A stretch of DNA of 64,000 nucleotides from DSXH01 sp020724325 (GCA_040756515.1 JBFLYW010000007.1:62001-126000), one strand, 5' to 3'; positions 27,254 to 36,925 are shown, counted from the stretch's first letter. The notes: generated from the sequence alone by a model not told the origin. Made by a program: numbers and translations.

Positions 27254-29019
27254 ACTGCTCCTAAGAATAATGCTTTTACGTCCGTCAATGATTGTGATGG
27301 ACGAATAGTCATAGAAATTATCTGAAATTTGAGCCCAGAATGAATAAAATCTTTCATGAAATCATAACCGATGCCCCAGAACGTAAAACTGTCAATTCTA
27401 CACTTTTGTATGTTGCCACGATTGAAGAACCAAAATGCCGACATTAAATCACCATGATCTTTGAAAACATTCTGGTAGCCCGGATAATCCAAAATTGGAT
27501 CCCGGGCGCGGTAAATGGTATAAGTACCATTTGCATCACCGTAAGATGAATAGGAATATGTTGTATCGCCAGTACCAGACACTTTTATTAACGTTCCGCT
27601 CGCATCCGGATTATTAGTCCCCGCAATTCGGATTGTCGTAATACGTCTAGATACATCACTACCAATCGAGAATGGCGTGCCAACCACTTCAAACTCGGAA
27701 CTATTGTTCGAGTAGACAGAACCCTCGGAGGGATAATTACTAATTGCTGAGCCATGATCAAATACAAAATGATTTGAACGATTAATAACTGCTTTAACAT
27801 TTGAACCACTTTGACTGGCTGTTATGTAAAAACCAGGTAATGATTTTCGTTCTAAAATTCTATCCTCCTTTGGTGTGTAGATACCTTTTGTATAAGGTTC
27901 ATTCGGAGAGTTAATACCTGTTGTTACGCGCACATAATCAATCAACGATAATTCATACCCCTGTTCCCATTTATTTATTTTTACTGCTTGAGTATTCGCT
28001 GCATTGAAATTGAATAATTGTTTGAAAAATGCTTTCCCATTTGACAACATGCCTGTAAATGCGCCCCAATCGATTGCAAGTTTTTTCAACATGTCTCCAA
28101 AGCTTTTTATTTGATATGCATCATCAAAGAAAAGTGGATCTGTCAGTATATATGTTTCGGGTAGTCTAATATTATTAAGATAACATTCCGCCGAATCACG
28201 ATTTCCCTGCATTTGCCACGAATGAAGGTCCAAAATGCCGCCAGAATAACTTATTGAGCTATCGACAATGCTATATATATTTTCCAAAATAGATACAATG
28301 CTACGATAAGTATTACGCGAATAATTCCAATGATTTATGCCGTAACCAGTCCACCAACTTGCATATTGATAACTGACATCGCCATTGCCCGATACCTTCG
28401 TAAGCCAATCAGCGCTTAATGGATTGTTTAAACCGGATGTTCTATTCGTCGCGATTCTTAACCCACCATCTTCAACCTGAATAACTCCAACGACTGTAAA
28501 CTGTGAACCATTATTTGAGTAAATAGATCCTTCTTGTGGAAAATTAGTAAAAGCTGCTGTTATCCTAAATGTATGAGTGCCTCCCCGGAAATAAACGGGT
28601 TTTTTATTAAGTATGTCGGTTCTTGTGCCAACCGTTAATTTGACTTTACCTTTACCCGGATTGCATCGTATTTTCCCAGGGATTGCGGTTGCCTTTATTC
28701 TCTCAATGCCGTTGATTTTTATTATCGCTTCAATTTCTTTATCTACAGACAATGCAAGCGCCGATTGACCAAATAATAAATCTCCGAGCGAATGATTTAA
28801 ATCATCAAATTCAAACATCACGTTCGAGGGCAGCAAGAGATTCTCCTCAATCTCATAGTCCATATTTATGTCACCCCAATTGGCAACTTTAATTCTGTAA
28901 TCATCTGAATTCCATGCACGCATCCCAATTACTTCTTCATGAAAAATATTCAAAATCAATTGAATTGTTTCTTCATTATTGACTTGCTGCACCGGGAACG
29001 TAATAGTCGTACCGTTCAT
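27250..29019 (-). CDS. Large distal-tail/baseplate-like protein with internal duplication
   Basis: 589 residues. After an N-terminal 140 residues resembling a tail-tip hub, two related modules occur: one with FPQEGSIYSNNGSQFTVVG, the other with YPSEGSVYSNNSSEFEVVG. Each is followed by a NNP segment and a KVSGxGDxxYxY motif, and they are about 250 residues apart. Start and stop overlap both neighbours by 4 bases. It follows the tape-measure gene, the usual place of distal-tail and tail-lysin genes; no enzyme motif was seen. Confidence 0.75.
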   Translation of the reverse strand: MNGTTITFPVQQVNNEETIQLILNIFHEEVIGMRAWNSDDYRIKVANWGDINMDYEIEENLLLPSNVMFEFDDLNHSLGDLLFGQSALALSVDKEIEAIIKINGIERIKATAIPGKIRCNPGKGKVKLTVGTRTDILNKKPVYFRGGTHTFRITAAFTNFPQEGSIYSNNGSQFTVVGVIQVEDGGLRIATNRTSGLNNPLSADWLTKVSGNGDVSYQYASWWTGYGINHWNYSRNTYRSIVSILENIYSIVDSSISYSGGILDLHSWQMQGNRDSAECYLNNIRLPETYILTDPLFFDDAYQIKSFGDMLKKLAIDWGAFTGMLSNGKAFFKQLFNFNAANTQAVKINKWEQGYELSLIDYVRVTTGINSPNEPYTKGIYTPKEDRILERKSLPGFYITASQSGSNVKAVINRSNHFVFDHGSAISNYPSEGSVYSNNSSEFEVVGTPFSIGSDVSRRITTIRIAGTNNPDASGTLIKVSGTGDTTYSYSSYGDANGTYTIYRARDPILDYPGYQNVFKDHGDLMSAFWFFNRGNIQKCRIDSFTFWGIGYDFMKDFIHSGLKFQIISMTIRPSQSLTDVKALFLGAV

Positions 29020-31100
29020 GAAAATGCTCTCCGGAATTTTTCTCCGTTTTTAGTGGCTATATAAATACCATCATTTTCAAGTTTCCCATAAACTCCCACG
29101 TCCAGTCGTTGTTTCTTATCACGTAAAGAATTATCCAATATATTATAATTCAAAATATTTATTTGATTGATTAATCGGCCTAATAACCTTTCCTGTTCTC
29201 CTACTCTATTAGCTGGAGTTACCGATACTTTTTCTCCAGATTGAACGAACATTGGATAATTATCATTCGGAAAACCCGGTGGTACGATAAAAGAGCCACC
29301 ACTTGCTAACCTCTTTACGCCGCGATTCGTACCGATATAAGTCCCACCCTCAGCAGCTCCCGGGATTGGCAATCCTAAAAAAGCAAAGGCAGCTTTTAAA
29401 GCCTGAAAAGCCAACCATTCACTTATCATTCTTTGCACTTGAGAGATAAAAGCGTTGGCCATTCCGACAAAACCTTTTTCGAGCATACTATTTGCTTGTT
29501 CGGATTTGATATAGATGTCTTCGAAAAATCCGTCAACAAAACCAGAAGCTGTTGACATTGATGTTTCAACGACATTAACAAAACCACCTTCGTTTGAGAA
29601 CGGACCACCTTCATTCAGTAAATCATAATATGGCTGTAATTTGCTCTGGTTTGTTTCTGGTTTCTCAGCTGAATCAATGTCTTGTAATCTCTTTGGTATT
29701 TGGAACTTAGGTTTATAATCAAGCTTGCTGAGAAATTCGAAAGTGATTTTCATCCGTTCATATGATGCATTAAGCTCATCTAATTTTTTCTTTTCGTAAG
29801 CAAGAGCATCGGCTTTTTTAATTCCATTGCTGATCAGTTCTTTTGTTTGAGCTTTAATCAGTTCAACAGATTTATTATACCATTTGAGGCTGCCATAATA
29901 CAATTCTTCATAAAGCTTTGCTTCCTGTTTAAGTTTGTCTATGCTAATGGATGTTCCGGAGTTTCCTGAATTGTCACCGGTTGATGATGTTTTACCAGGA
30001 GTAACATCTAATTGATTCAGCTTTTTACTGGTATCTGACCACATATTGTAAAGAGCCGTATTCATTGATTCTGAATCTTTTAACATTAGATCCCAACCCA
30101 TAGAAACGGTTTTCGCTGCAACATTAAAATTGCTGGTAAACAAATGTGCTAAACCAGCTCCTACAGTACCGAGTAAATTTCCGATCTGTTTGAGCATGGT
30201 CATAATGATAATAAGAGGAGTACCAATTCCCTTAGCCGCGGCACCAAATGCAGATATTGAACCGGCAGAATCACCCATATTTGTGGAAAGGTCAGAAACT
30301 AACTGAATCAAAACCTAAAAAACTGGAGTTAATCCATTTCCAATTTGCTCTTGAAGATCTTTATAAAGTTCGCTTAATCTTCTTTCTGAATTTGCCAGGC
30401 TGTCTTTTGTCCGGGAATAATCACCAACAGCTTTTCCACTTTGCCTATATGCTTCTTTTAGTACAGCAAGAGCCTTAGCCTGATTCTCAGTCATTCCCTT
30501 TGTATTTATCAAAGATTCAACTTCAGCCTGGAATTCCTTTGAATTTTGTCTGATTACAATTCCTAAACCTTTGGCTTGTTCAGTTTCTCCTAACAATGCT
30601 TTTGTAAGCGCATCACTGGCGCCTTTTGCACCACCGGCATAGTTAGTGAATGAAGTTAAATCCTGAGCTAATTCATTTACCTGGTTTGATAGGTCAAGTG
30701 CCTGCTGTTCAGTAAAACCAAATCCTACAAGTAGATTTCCGGTTTGTCCTAATAGATCACGAGCTGTGGTTCCGGCCAGTCCAAAATTCTTAGCAAAATT
30801 ATCTGCTAATTTATTTGCTTCAGATTGTAAGGAGGAAAATACAGTGTTAAACTTACTTCTGATTTCCTCGGCATCACGAGCCGCATTCTTTGCCTCTAAT
30901 CCAAAATCGAGTAATTTCTTAAAACCAATGATTGCACCACCTGCAATGGCAGCTTTTTTAAGACTATCAGAAAAAGAATTTCCAATCTTTTCGGCATTTT
31001 TATCAAGCTTAGTCTTTAAATCCTTTACCTCTTTTTCAAGATCAGCAACATCAGCTTTTATCTTAATAAATATTTCGCCTAAATTTTCTTTAGCTGCCAT
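29016..31100 (-). pseudogene. Tail tape-measure protein gene split by an in-frame TAG
   Basis: The N-terminal 261 codons (31100-30315) encode a coiled-coil start (IFIKIKADVADLEKEVKDLK) and tape-measure-like helices ending EQIGNGLTPVF. A TAG at 30317-30315 is followed, in the same frame, by VLIQLVSDLSTNMGDSAGSI and 430 more codons with a hydrophobic segment and a Gly-rich end. Without the stop the protein would be about 693 residues. A TTG at 30311 could in principle restart translation. Either the gene is knocked out, the stop is suppressed, or the assembly carries one wrong base. Confidence 0.8.
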
Positions 31101-31683
31101 TAATTTAATCTTCCTGTGCTCTTGAAAAATTCAATCTCGCTTAAAAAGTCTTCGTGCTTTTCAGTTGAGTCTAAAAATTCAAATTCTCCTTGTCGATATA
31201 AATTCCCGATGTTCAACGATTGCTCCAAAAACGCTTTGTATTCAGTGATAAATAAATCTTCTACTTCCCGGAAAGGGATATGAATAAAATGAGCGATTAA
31301 ACTTATTGCGACATATCTGCTGATCCGCTTTTCGTTCGACCTGGAGTTTTTTTTTCCTCAGGAACGAATCCCTCAATCTCATAGATTTTTTTTGCAAGAT
31401 TAAAAATTTGCGATGAACTTAAATTTGAGAGAATATTTTCTTTTGATAGTTGTTTTTTCAAGCTTCGTTTTCTGAAATAGTTGTACCACTTAATATTTAC
31501 GTAATTGAGCTTAAGTCCATCTTCAATTGCAATCGCAGATTCAATGAGCATATCAGTAAAATCTTTTTCTTTTTTCTGTTTCGAAAAAGCAATTAATTTA
31601 TTCACATCACGAGCGAACCGTTCGGAAAGAATTAACTCCTTTCCGAACAATTCAATCTTTATACTGTTATTAGTTAGCAACAT
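31100..31683 (-). CDS. Tail assembly chaperone gpG-GT type, made by programmed -1 frameshift
   Basis: The zero-frame product starts at ATG 31683 (126 residues, stop at 31305-31303). A run of nine A on the minus strand (31355-31347, GGAAAAAAAAACT) is a slippery site. After a -1 slip the frame stays open through RYVAISLIAHFIHIPFREVEDL to a TAA at 31102-31100, giving about 194 residues. That TAA overlaps the tape-measure ATG (TAATG). The extension has no start of its own. The same layout precedes the tape-measure gene in lambda and most siphoviruses. Confidence 0.82.
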
Positions 31684-32575
31684 TTTCTGCCAAGGCTCCA
31701 CTAATTGACAATGTATAACTAACAGTTGCAATTCCGCTGATATTTGCTTTCGCACTTTTCGCTGTTATAACCGCATTTCCGATATATTCTTTATTCATAG
31801 TGGCGCCGCGTTTAAGAATCACTTTGATTGCCTTTCTAGAACCGGCAACAAGACCTAAATTCGTTTCCGTTGGTTCACCGCGCCATCTGAATGAGTAATC
31901 AACCTTCGAAAATTCTTTCGTATTGTTCTTTATGTTTTTGGATGTGGCAATAATTTTGCCTGCTACTCCGATTGTCGCACTAAAATCAAGATCGGCCGGC
32001 TGTTCAACTGGGGACGTAGTTAATAGATCCGCCACATTATGATGAACGATGCATGTAACTTTTGTCTCTCTATCTGCACGGGTTACTTCCATTTCCTTAG
32101 AATCGCCTGTTGTTGCTGAATCGGTAACATCTATCTCACTAAATGTTACATTAAAATCAATATCGGTAACCGGTACTTCAACAGAGTTGAGAGCAAGCGC
32201 CATTTCCTTACCAGTTATTTTTGATCCGAGCGGTTTTACTTTATTTGTTTCCGTTGCAATCCCGGTACCGTTGCTTTCAAAAATGCGACCCGTTTCGTAA
32301 ATATTTACGCCTTCATTAATTGCCCCCCCGGTTACTCTATATCGTGTCCCCGCGGTTAATGGGCCGCTTGTTATTTCAGCTCCATCCGGTTCGTACAGAT
32401 TAGCTTCAATCTGCAGACTCCTCGCTGCTCTAATTACTTCATAATCTTTTCCGGTCCCGGGTGTTGCGGTATCCGTACTTTCTTCCGTATCAAAATCTGT
32501 GTTGACATCGGCGGATACTACTGGTACTTCAGCGCCGTCAAACCAAAACTCTAAATCCGCTCCGTTAATTCTCAT
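31670..32575 (-). CDS. Major tail tube protein
   Basis: 301 residues, beta-rich. Two tandem parts share a pattern: an early PVVSADVNTDFDTEESTDTATPGTG segment and a later VPVTDIDFNVTFSEIDVTDSATTGD segment, both followed by (E)V(I/T)RA(A/D)R. This TP901-1/lambda-V-like tail-tube pattern plus the position just before the chaperone gene supports the call. Its stop overlaps the chaperone start by 14 bases. Confidence 0.75.
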   Translation of the reverse strand: MRINGADLEFWFDGAEVPVVSADVNTDFDTEESTDTATPGTGKDYEVIRAARSLQIEANLYEPDGAEITSGPLTAGTRYRVTGGAINEGVNIYETGRIFESNGTGIATETNKVKPLGSKITGKEMALALNSVEVPVTDIDFNVTFSEIDVTDSATTGDSKEMEVTRADRETKVTCIVHHNVADLLTTSPVEQPADLDFSATIGVAGKIIATSKNIKNNTKEFSKVDYSFRWRGEPTETNLGLVAGSRKAIKVILKRGATMNKEYIGNAVITAKSAKANISGIATVSYTLSISGALAENVAN

Positions 32576-32622
32576 TTTATTTGCCTCATATGATTTTATT
32601 TAAAAAATTTAATAGATTATGG

Positions 32623-33636
32623 CTATGCACCGCCGTATTCAATTCCGCCACATACAGATGACATAAAAACATAGGGTGATTGCTGTATGCCATCTACTGT
32701 ATAATTAAATGTCACACGAATTGTATAATCCCAGCCTCCAGGCGTATCGGGCAAACCCGTAAATAAGTGAGAACCAGAAGGTGACGAAAATCCATCATGT
32801 GATTCTTGTAATTGTCCATTCCTAAACAGTGTAATATTCACATTAGTTACGAAGCAACTTTCCGGGACGTTCGCTGAATAATCGACGTTTAGATTATGGA
32901 TTGGCTTAGTAGGTAATTCTTGAATTGATGCTACTATTGTACCACTATTAACTGCAGGAACAGCCGGGACAAAGCATTCTGCCCAATTTGTTGACTCAAC
33001 AAAATTATATACTCTTGCTTTTAAAATATAATTATCACTCGGTGAAGGTTTGGTGAAAACTCCATCTTTAGCCAAACCAGGATTCAGCGGTATAGAATTA
33101 ATTAAACTTTGACTAACTGGCTGACCATTAGGAGCACACAATTGAAATTCATAATGAGTCCCATTATCAGCATAGCTACCACTAAAACTAACTGAGTATA
33201 AGTTATTGTTGTTTAATGTTATTGATACACCCGATAGCGAATCTGGCCAGGAAAACCCAGGATTGTAATACCAAGTACTGTAGACTGTATTACCTTCGGG
33301 AGTTTTTAAACAAAACGATAATTGCACTTCAAGTATGAGTACTACATTAGTTTGAGGCAACCAATTTCCCATACTTGCAGTAAAAGAAGCATAATTCCCC
33401 TGTTGAGTTATATTGGCAGAACTATAATAACTTATTACATTTTGTCCTTGGTCATTTTTCCAGTTGAAATTAACATCTAATGAAAGTAAATCAAGTCCTA
33501 CATTTTGTGTAATCTCTGGTACTATTTGACCGCTTATATTGACACTGCCGCCGGGTGTTATCCAAGTTGGGCGTATAAAATTTGTTGTTAATGATGGACA
33601 GGTTACCTGTAACCGATCAAGTGTGTTTAATTTCAT
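32623..33636 (-). CDS. Virion-associated protein with Ig-like beta repeats, unknown family
   Basis: 337 residues, no signal peptide, almost entirely beta-strand-prone with SVSFSGSYADNGTHYEFQL and TIRVTFNYTVDG segments suggesting two or three Ig-like domains. It lies between tail-terminator and tail-tube genes, where phages often carry decoration proteins. The function is inferred from position and composition only. Confidence 0.6.
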   Translation of the reverse strand: MKLNTLDRLQVTCPSLTTNFIRPTWITPGGSVNISGQIVPEITQNVGLDLLSLDVNFNWKNDQGQNVISYYSSANITQQGNYASFTASMGNWLPQTNVVLILEVQLSFCLKTPEGNTVYSTWYYNPGFSWPDSLSGVSITLNNNNLYSVSFSGSYADNGTHYEFQLCAPNGQPVSQSLINSIPLNPGLAKDGVFTKPSPSDNYILKARVYNFVESTNWAECFVPAVPAVNSGTIVASIQELPTKPIHNLNVDYSANVPESCFVTNVNITLFRNGQLQESHDGFSSPSGSHLFTGLPDTPGGWDYTIRVTFNYTVDGIQQSPYVFMSSVCGGIEYGGA

Positions 33637-33652
33637 TTTTATCCTCTTTTTT

Positions 33653-34030
33653 TTATTTTTTTGTTAAATCAATTTTATACTGAATTGCTATCTGAAAAAT
33701 ATTCGTGGCAATTGGTTTTACAAATTGCCTCTCGATCCTATCAAAGAAATAATCAGTCAAGTTGAAATCTGCTTCTGAATCATCAAACTCAGCAATCATT
33801 TTTTCTTTTAGGATTTCAACATTCTCTCCGTCTTCATCATAAATGTTTATTTGCAGATATGGCTGCTCAAATTTTGAAACGGAATCGCGCGAAGAAATAT
33901 CATCTATAAAAGAAAAAACAGAATACGGATAGCTCACTTTTTGAGGAGCCTCCAAATACCAAAACCCGCCAATTAGTTCGGGGATTGAATTTCCTTTTGC
34001 GGCTATCTGTTCTCTTAGTTCAGTTGTCAT
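33653..34030 (-). CDS. Tail terminator / completion protein (DUF3168-like)
   Basis: 125 residues with the pattern YLEAPQKVSYPYSVFSFID ... YLQINIYDED seen in small siphovirus tail terminators, and a C-terminal F..A.QYKIDLTKK strand. It overlaps the HK97-gp10-like gene by 4 bases. Order connector, head closure, gp10-like, terminator, tube is the standard siphovirus order (here interrupted by the lysis cassette). Confidence 0.65.
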   Translation of the reverse strand: MTTELREQIAAKGNSIPELIGGFWYLEAPQKVSYPYSVFSFIDDISSRDSVSKFEQPYLQINIYDEDGENVEILKEKMIAEFDDSEADFNLTDYFFDRIERQFVKPIATNIFQIAIQYKIDLTKK

Positions 34031-34461
34031 GTAGCTATATTTAATATTGATTTTATTTCTTCTTTATTCTCAATTAGTGCCGGTCTTAAAAATGGCTGCG
34101 GTTTACTTCCATAAGTGAAATACAAATACTTTTCGTTTTCCGTTTGCCCGAGCAAATATCCCTTAGCTTGTTTGTAATCGGTAGCATAGAACCAGCCGCC
34201 CTTTTTTCCGTTACCGTCTTCAGCTTTTTCTCCCGTTCCAAATTCTACATAAATGGCGTACTCAACATTTGTTCCGATTATTACGCTAAGTTCATCTTCA
34301 TCAACCTTGTAAAAAATACTTTCTCGTAAATTCCCGAGATCCACCGGGCATCTTAACTTTGCATCACCCGCAACGAATTCGCCGACAAGCGTAAGTCGAT
34401 CAACAACTCTTTGCTTTATTCGCTTAATAACTTCAGCATCGTTCCATTTATTATTAGCCAT
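34027..34461 (-). CDS. HK97 gp10-like head-tail connection protein
   Basis: 144 residues from ATG 34461 (an in-frame ATG at 34470 adds three). Seen: CPVDLGNLRESIFYKV and NVEYAIYVEFGTG, then PQPFLRPAL, the hallmark motifs of HK97-gp10 family proteins. It overlaps the spanin-like gene's stop and the terminator gene's start. Confidence 0.85.
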   Translation of the reverse strand: MANNKWNDAEVIKRIKQRVVDRLTLVGEFVAGDAKLRCPVDLGNLRESIFYKVDEDELSVIIGTNVEYAIYVEFGTGEKAEDGNGKKGGWFYATDYKQAKGYLLGQTENEKYLYFTYGSKPQPFLRPALIENKEEIKSILNIAT

Positions 34462-34913
34462 TACACCCACTTAAATTTGATTCCGAGAAAAACAACTATT
34501 GCTATAATTACAAACACGATTATTCCGATTGTTGCATACCCGAACTTTTCCGGCGTTGTTGTTTCCTTCTTCACTACCATTGATGTTGTGTCTGTAATGG
34601 TTGTGTCAACTTTATGCTCCGGAACATCAAGTTCAAAAAACTTTTTTTTAGGATAATATTTAATACTCACTTTCACTTTCCCTTTTTCAGTCCTTATTTC
34701 TTTTTGACCTTCGACTCGTGCAGAATCAGGAAGAGCTTCAAAGATTATATCTAATGATTCAATCACCTGTTTAGGAAATTCTTTATATGAACCAGGAATA
34801 GAATCTTTAATTGCCGGGACAGTAACTTCAATCTTGCGATCTTTAATTATCGTTTCTGATGAGGAGCAACCAATTAGAAGAAAAATTATCAATATGTAAA
34901 AGAAGATTTTCAT
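34461..34913 (-). CDS. Unimolecular spanin-like lipoprotein with C-terminal membrane anchor
   Basis: 150 residues from ATG 34913 (in-frame start at 34931 also possible). A lipoprotein signal MKIFFYILIIFLLIGC (Cys16, then SSSE) is followed by a soluble, partly beta-type linker, and one hydrophobic helix at the extreme C-terminus (FGYATIGIIVFVIIAIVVFL). A protein anchored at both the outer and inner membrane matches the u-spanin class (phage T1 gp11 type). It directly follows endolysin and holin genes. No sequence similarity to a named spanin is claimed. Confidence 0.65.
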   Translation of the reverse strand: MKIFFYILIIFLLIGCSSSETIIKDRKIEVTVPAIKDSIPGSYKEFPKQVIESLDIIFEALPDSARVEGQKEIRTEKGKVKVSIKYYPKKKFFELDVPEHKVDTTITDTTSMVVKKETTTPEKFGYATIGIIVFVIIAIVVFLGIKFKWV

Positions 34914-35455
34914 TTTACCAGGACAAACCACATTATTCTAAAATAATTTGCCGGCTGAATTGACCTGGAACGGATATAAACTCCGTCTCCATCACTCTGA
35001 GAACCTTGAATGCCTGAAGAAGTATTTCCTTCTATAGTTGTTCCATATTGTTTAGCCCAATCGATAACAAAACCAATATGACCGAATACTGTGTTACCTT
35101 TTTCCCATCCAACCAATGATCCTTTCGGTACTTTTTTCATGCCTCGTAAAACATCAGTAGCATCAATTAACCCTTTGCTTTTTTTAAATGCTCGTGCTAA
35201 TCCGCTTCTTATCTGAGGTTCTTTTACATTAGCCATAGATAAACAGTAAGAAACATATGCCGCACACCACGCATCACCTCTGTTACGCCCAACACTCTTA
35301 AGAAACATTTCTACTTCAGGGCCATCATTTTTACCTGTAGCTTCTCTGATACCTACAAAACTTTGTGCCATGTCTAAGTGTTTTTGTGCATTAACTTCCA
35401 AGTATAGCAGCGGCAATAATAATAGCAATGCCCAAAAGGAAAATCGCGTAAGCAA
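34910..35455 (-). CDS. Secreted endolysin, CHAP/NlpC-like amidase or peptidase
   Basis: 181 residues. A Sec signal ends VNA|Q; the enzyme part has NRGDAWCAAYVSYC (catalytic Cys), GHIGFVIDW (His) and TIEGNTSS, the Cys-His-polar pattern of CHAP/NlpC folds. The start is a TTG at 35455, supported by a strong AAGGAGA site 7 bases upstream, inside the end of the holin-like gene. A signal-bearing endolysin suggests Sec export with the holin setting timing. Confidence 0.8.
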   Translation of the reverse strand: MLTRFSFWALLLLLPLLYLEVNAQKHLDMAQSFVGIREATGKNDGPEVEMFLKSVGRNRGDAWCAAYVSYCLSMANVKEPQIRSGLARAFKKSKGLIDATDVLRGMKKVPKGSLVGWEKGNTVFGHIGFVIDWAKQYGTTIEGNTSSGIQGSQSDGDGVYIRSRSIQPANYFRIMWFVLVK

Positions 35456-35672
35456 TGTTTCTCTCCTTTAATTCAGTTATTGTATCAATTTCCTTAACTG
35501 CATATTTGTCAAATACCCAGAACAAAAAAACTCCAAGTGCACCTTTGGCTAATCCAACTGAGAACGATGATAATTCAATCAGCCAATTGAATGTTATATA
35601 TATAAATACGACCGCGAAAAACGTTACTATAGCAATAGTCTTGAAAGCGGAATTCTTAAAAAAATCTAACAT
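35391..35672 (-). CDS. Holin-like protein with three membrane segments
   Basis: 93 residues with hydrophobic stretches at about 11-31, 41-53 and 72-92 (NIAYAIFLLGIAIIIAAAIL). Small size, three TM helices and adjacency to the endolysin support a holin. The C-terminus overlaps the endolysin by 65 bases. Confidence 0.65.
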   Translation of the reverse strand: MLDFFKNSAFKTIAIVTFFAVVFIYITFNWLIELSSFSVGLAKGALGVFLFWVFDKYAVKEIDTITELKERNIAYAIFLLGIAIIIAAAILGS

Positions 35673-35675
35673 GGC

Positions 35676-35975
35676 TTATTTTCCTCCGTAAATGAACTTA
35701 TCTTCGAATTTTTCAAATCGTTTATTCAAATTTTCGAGTTGTGAATTAATTGCATTAAGTTGTTGGGTTAAACCCGGCACTTTATCAATCATTATATAAT
35801 TATCCTTCGTCTCAACTTTGAATTCATCAATTGCGGTCTTGATTTCTTTTTTAACTTCCTCGTGTGATGGTTTACCCTCAAGAACCGCGACTGTATAGCC
35901 GACATTAAAGATTACAAGAGCGACGGCTACAATTATCTGCCAATAACTATTGACAGCTTTTTTCACTTTTTCCAT
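35676..35975 (-). CDS. Small membrane protein with coiled coil in lysis cassette
   Basis: 99 residues: one N-terminal TM helix (WQIIVAVALVIFNVGYTVAVL) and a C-terminal coiled coil (LTQQLNAINSQLENLNKRFEKFEDKF). It ends 3 bases before the holin-like gene. Candidates are a second holin, an antiholin or an XhlA-like protein; the sequence does not decide. Confidence 0.65.
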   Translation of the reverse strand: MEKVKKAVNSYWQIIVAVALVIFNVGYTVAVLEGKPSHEEVKKEIKTAIDEFKVETKDNYIMIDKVPGLTQQLNAINSQLENLNKRFEKFEDKFIYGGK

Positions 35976-35987
35976 TTTAGCAATCCA

Positions 35988-36305
35988 TTATTCTTCAAAG
36001 AGAACATCAATTTCCAAATGATCATCCATTGACATCGGGTTTCGAATAAATTCTACTTCATATGATAATCCGAGGATTAAATCATGAATTCGATCGTTTG
36101 GTTTTATGTCGTGTATACCACAATAAAAGCGGTGAGAAGTTTTGTAATTATTTTTTTCATTTGCATAAATCTCGCTTCCGGTTAGAGAACGCATTCTGCC
36201 ACCAATTGTCACAACAGGTGTATATGTATCTTTAGCAATCCCGCCAACGTTTTGAGTTGTCGGTCGCTGTATTTCCCATCCCGGCGTAAAATAATCTTCG
36301 ATCAC
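35988..36305 (-). CDS. Head-closure / head-tail joining protein (SPP1 gp16-like)
   Basis: 105 residues, beta-barrel type, with WEIQRPTTQ near the start, a GGRMRSLTGSEIYANEKNN segment and the HDIKPNDRI pattern typical of phage head-tail joining proteins. It starts 2 bases after the connector gene. Confidence 0.8.
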   Translation of the reverse strand: MIEDYFTPGWEIQRPTTQNVGGIAKDTYTPVVTIGGRMRSLTGSEIYANEKNNYKTSHRFYCGIHDIKPNDRIHDLILGLSYEVEFIRNPMSMDDHLEIDVLFEE

Positions 36306-36307
36306 AG

Positions 36308-36925
36308 CTACCTCTTATTGGTGATGCTATACATTCTTTTTTTTGAATCACCGAGAGTTATCATTCTGCGGTATGGAATTAAATCGTTAAGTAATGACTG
36401 TGGGTAATTCCCTCCGGACTGGAAGCTGATCGAATGATCTCCAAGACTTTCAGACTGAACACCCTTCGCGTTCTTTGGATCAAGATGAAACCCTATAAGT
36501 TTTGCAACCGGTAATTTTATTCCTTTCGGAAATTTTACAACTGTAATAAGCGTAACCACTTCGCTATCAACCGATTCATTTGTTAATTCTTCTTCTGCGG
36601 ATAATATTAGCGAACCGGCTTCAACGGCAGCAACTTTATAAACGCCGTCATTGAATTTGCTGCCTTGAACCCTTGTATGAATACCAGGTACAAATCCCGC
36701 AGAAATAAATTTGTTTTGTGAATCATTTATTTTAGAAGGTGAACCGTTAACAAATGAAATTGAATTTGATTCACGGTAAACCTTATCGGTTAATATTTCG
36801 AAATAGTTATTCGTATATGTAAATACAAAATCTTGAACGATCGGGATCATAGATGCAATAAATGTATCTTTCGAAGAATCAACTATTTGAAGCAAGCTTT
36901 TAACTTCACTAACCGTGACGATCAT
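36308..36925 (-). CDS. Head-tail connector protein (gp6/gp15-like)
   Basis: 205 residues. The N-terminus MIVTVSEVKSLLQI ... DTFIASMIPIVQDFVFTYTN is the usual helical connector start. A beta insertion (about 60-120) and a helical C-terminus (YPQSLLNDLIPYRRM) follow. It overlaps the upstream zinc-finger gene by 4 bases. Confidence 0.75.
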   Translation of the reverse strand: MIVTVSEVKSLLQIVDSSKDTFIASMIPIVQDFVFTYTNNYFEILTDKVYRESNSISFVNGSPSKINDSQNKFISAGFVPGIHTRVQGSKFNDGVYKVAAVEAGSLILSAEEELTNESVDSEVVTLITVVKFPKGIKLPVAKLIGFHLDPKNAKGVQSESLGDHSISFQSGGNYPQSLLNDLIPYRRMITLGDSKKRMYSITNKR

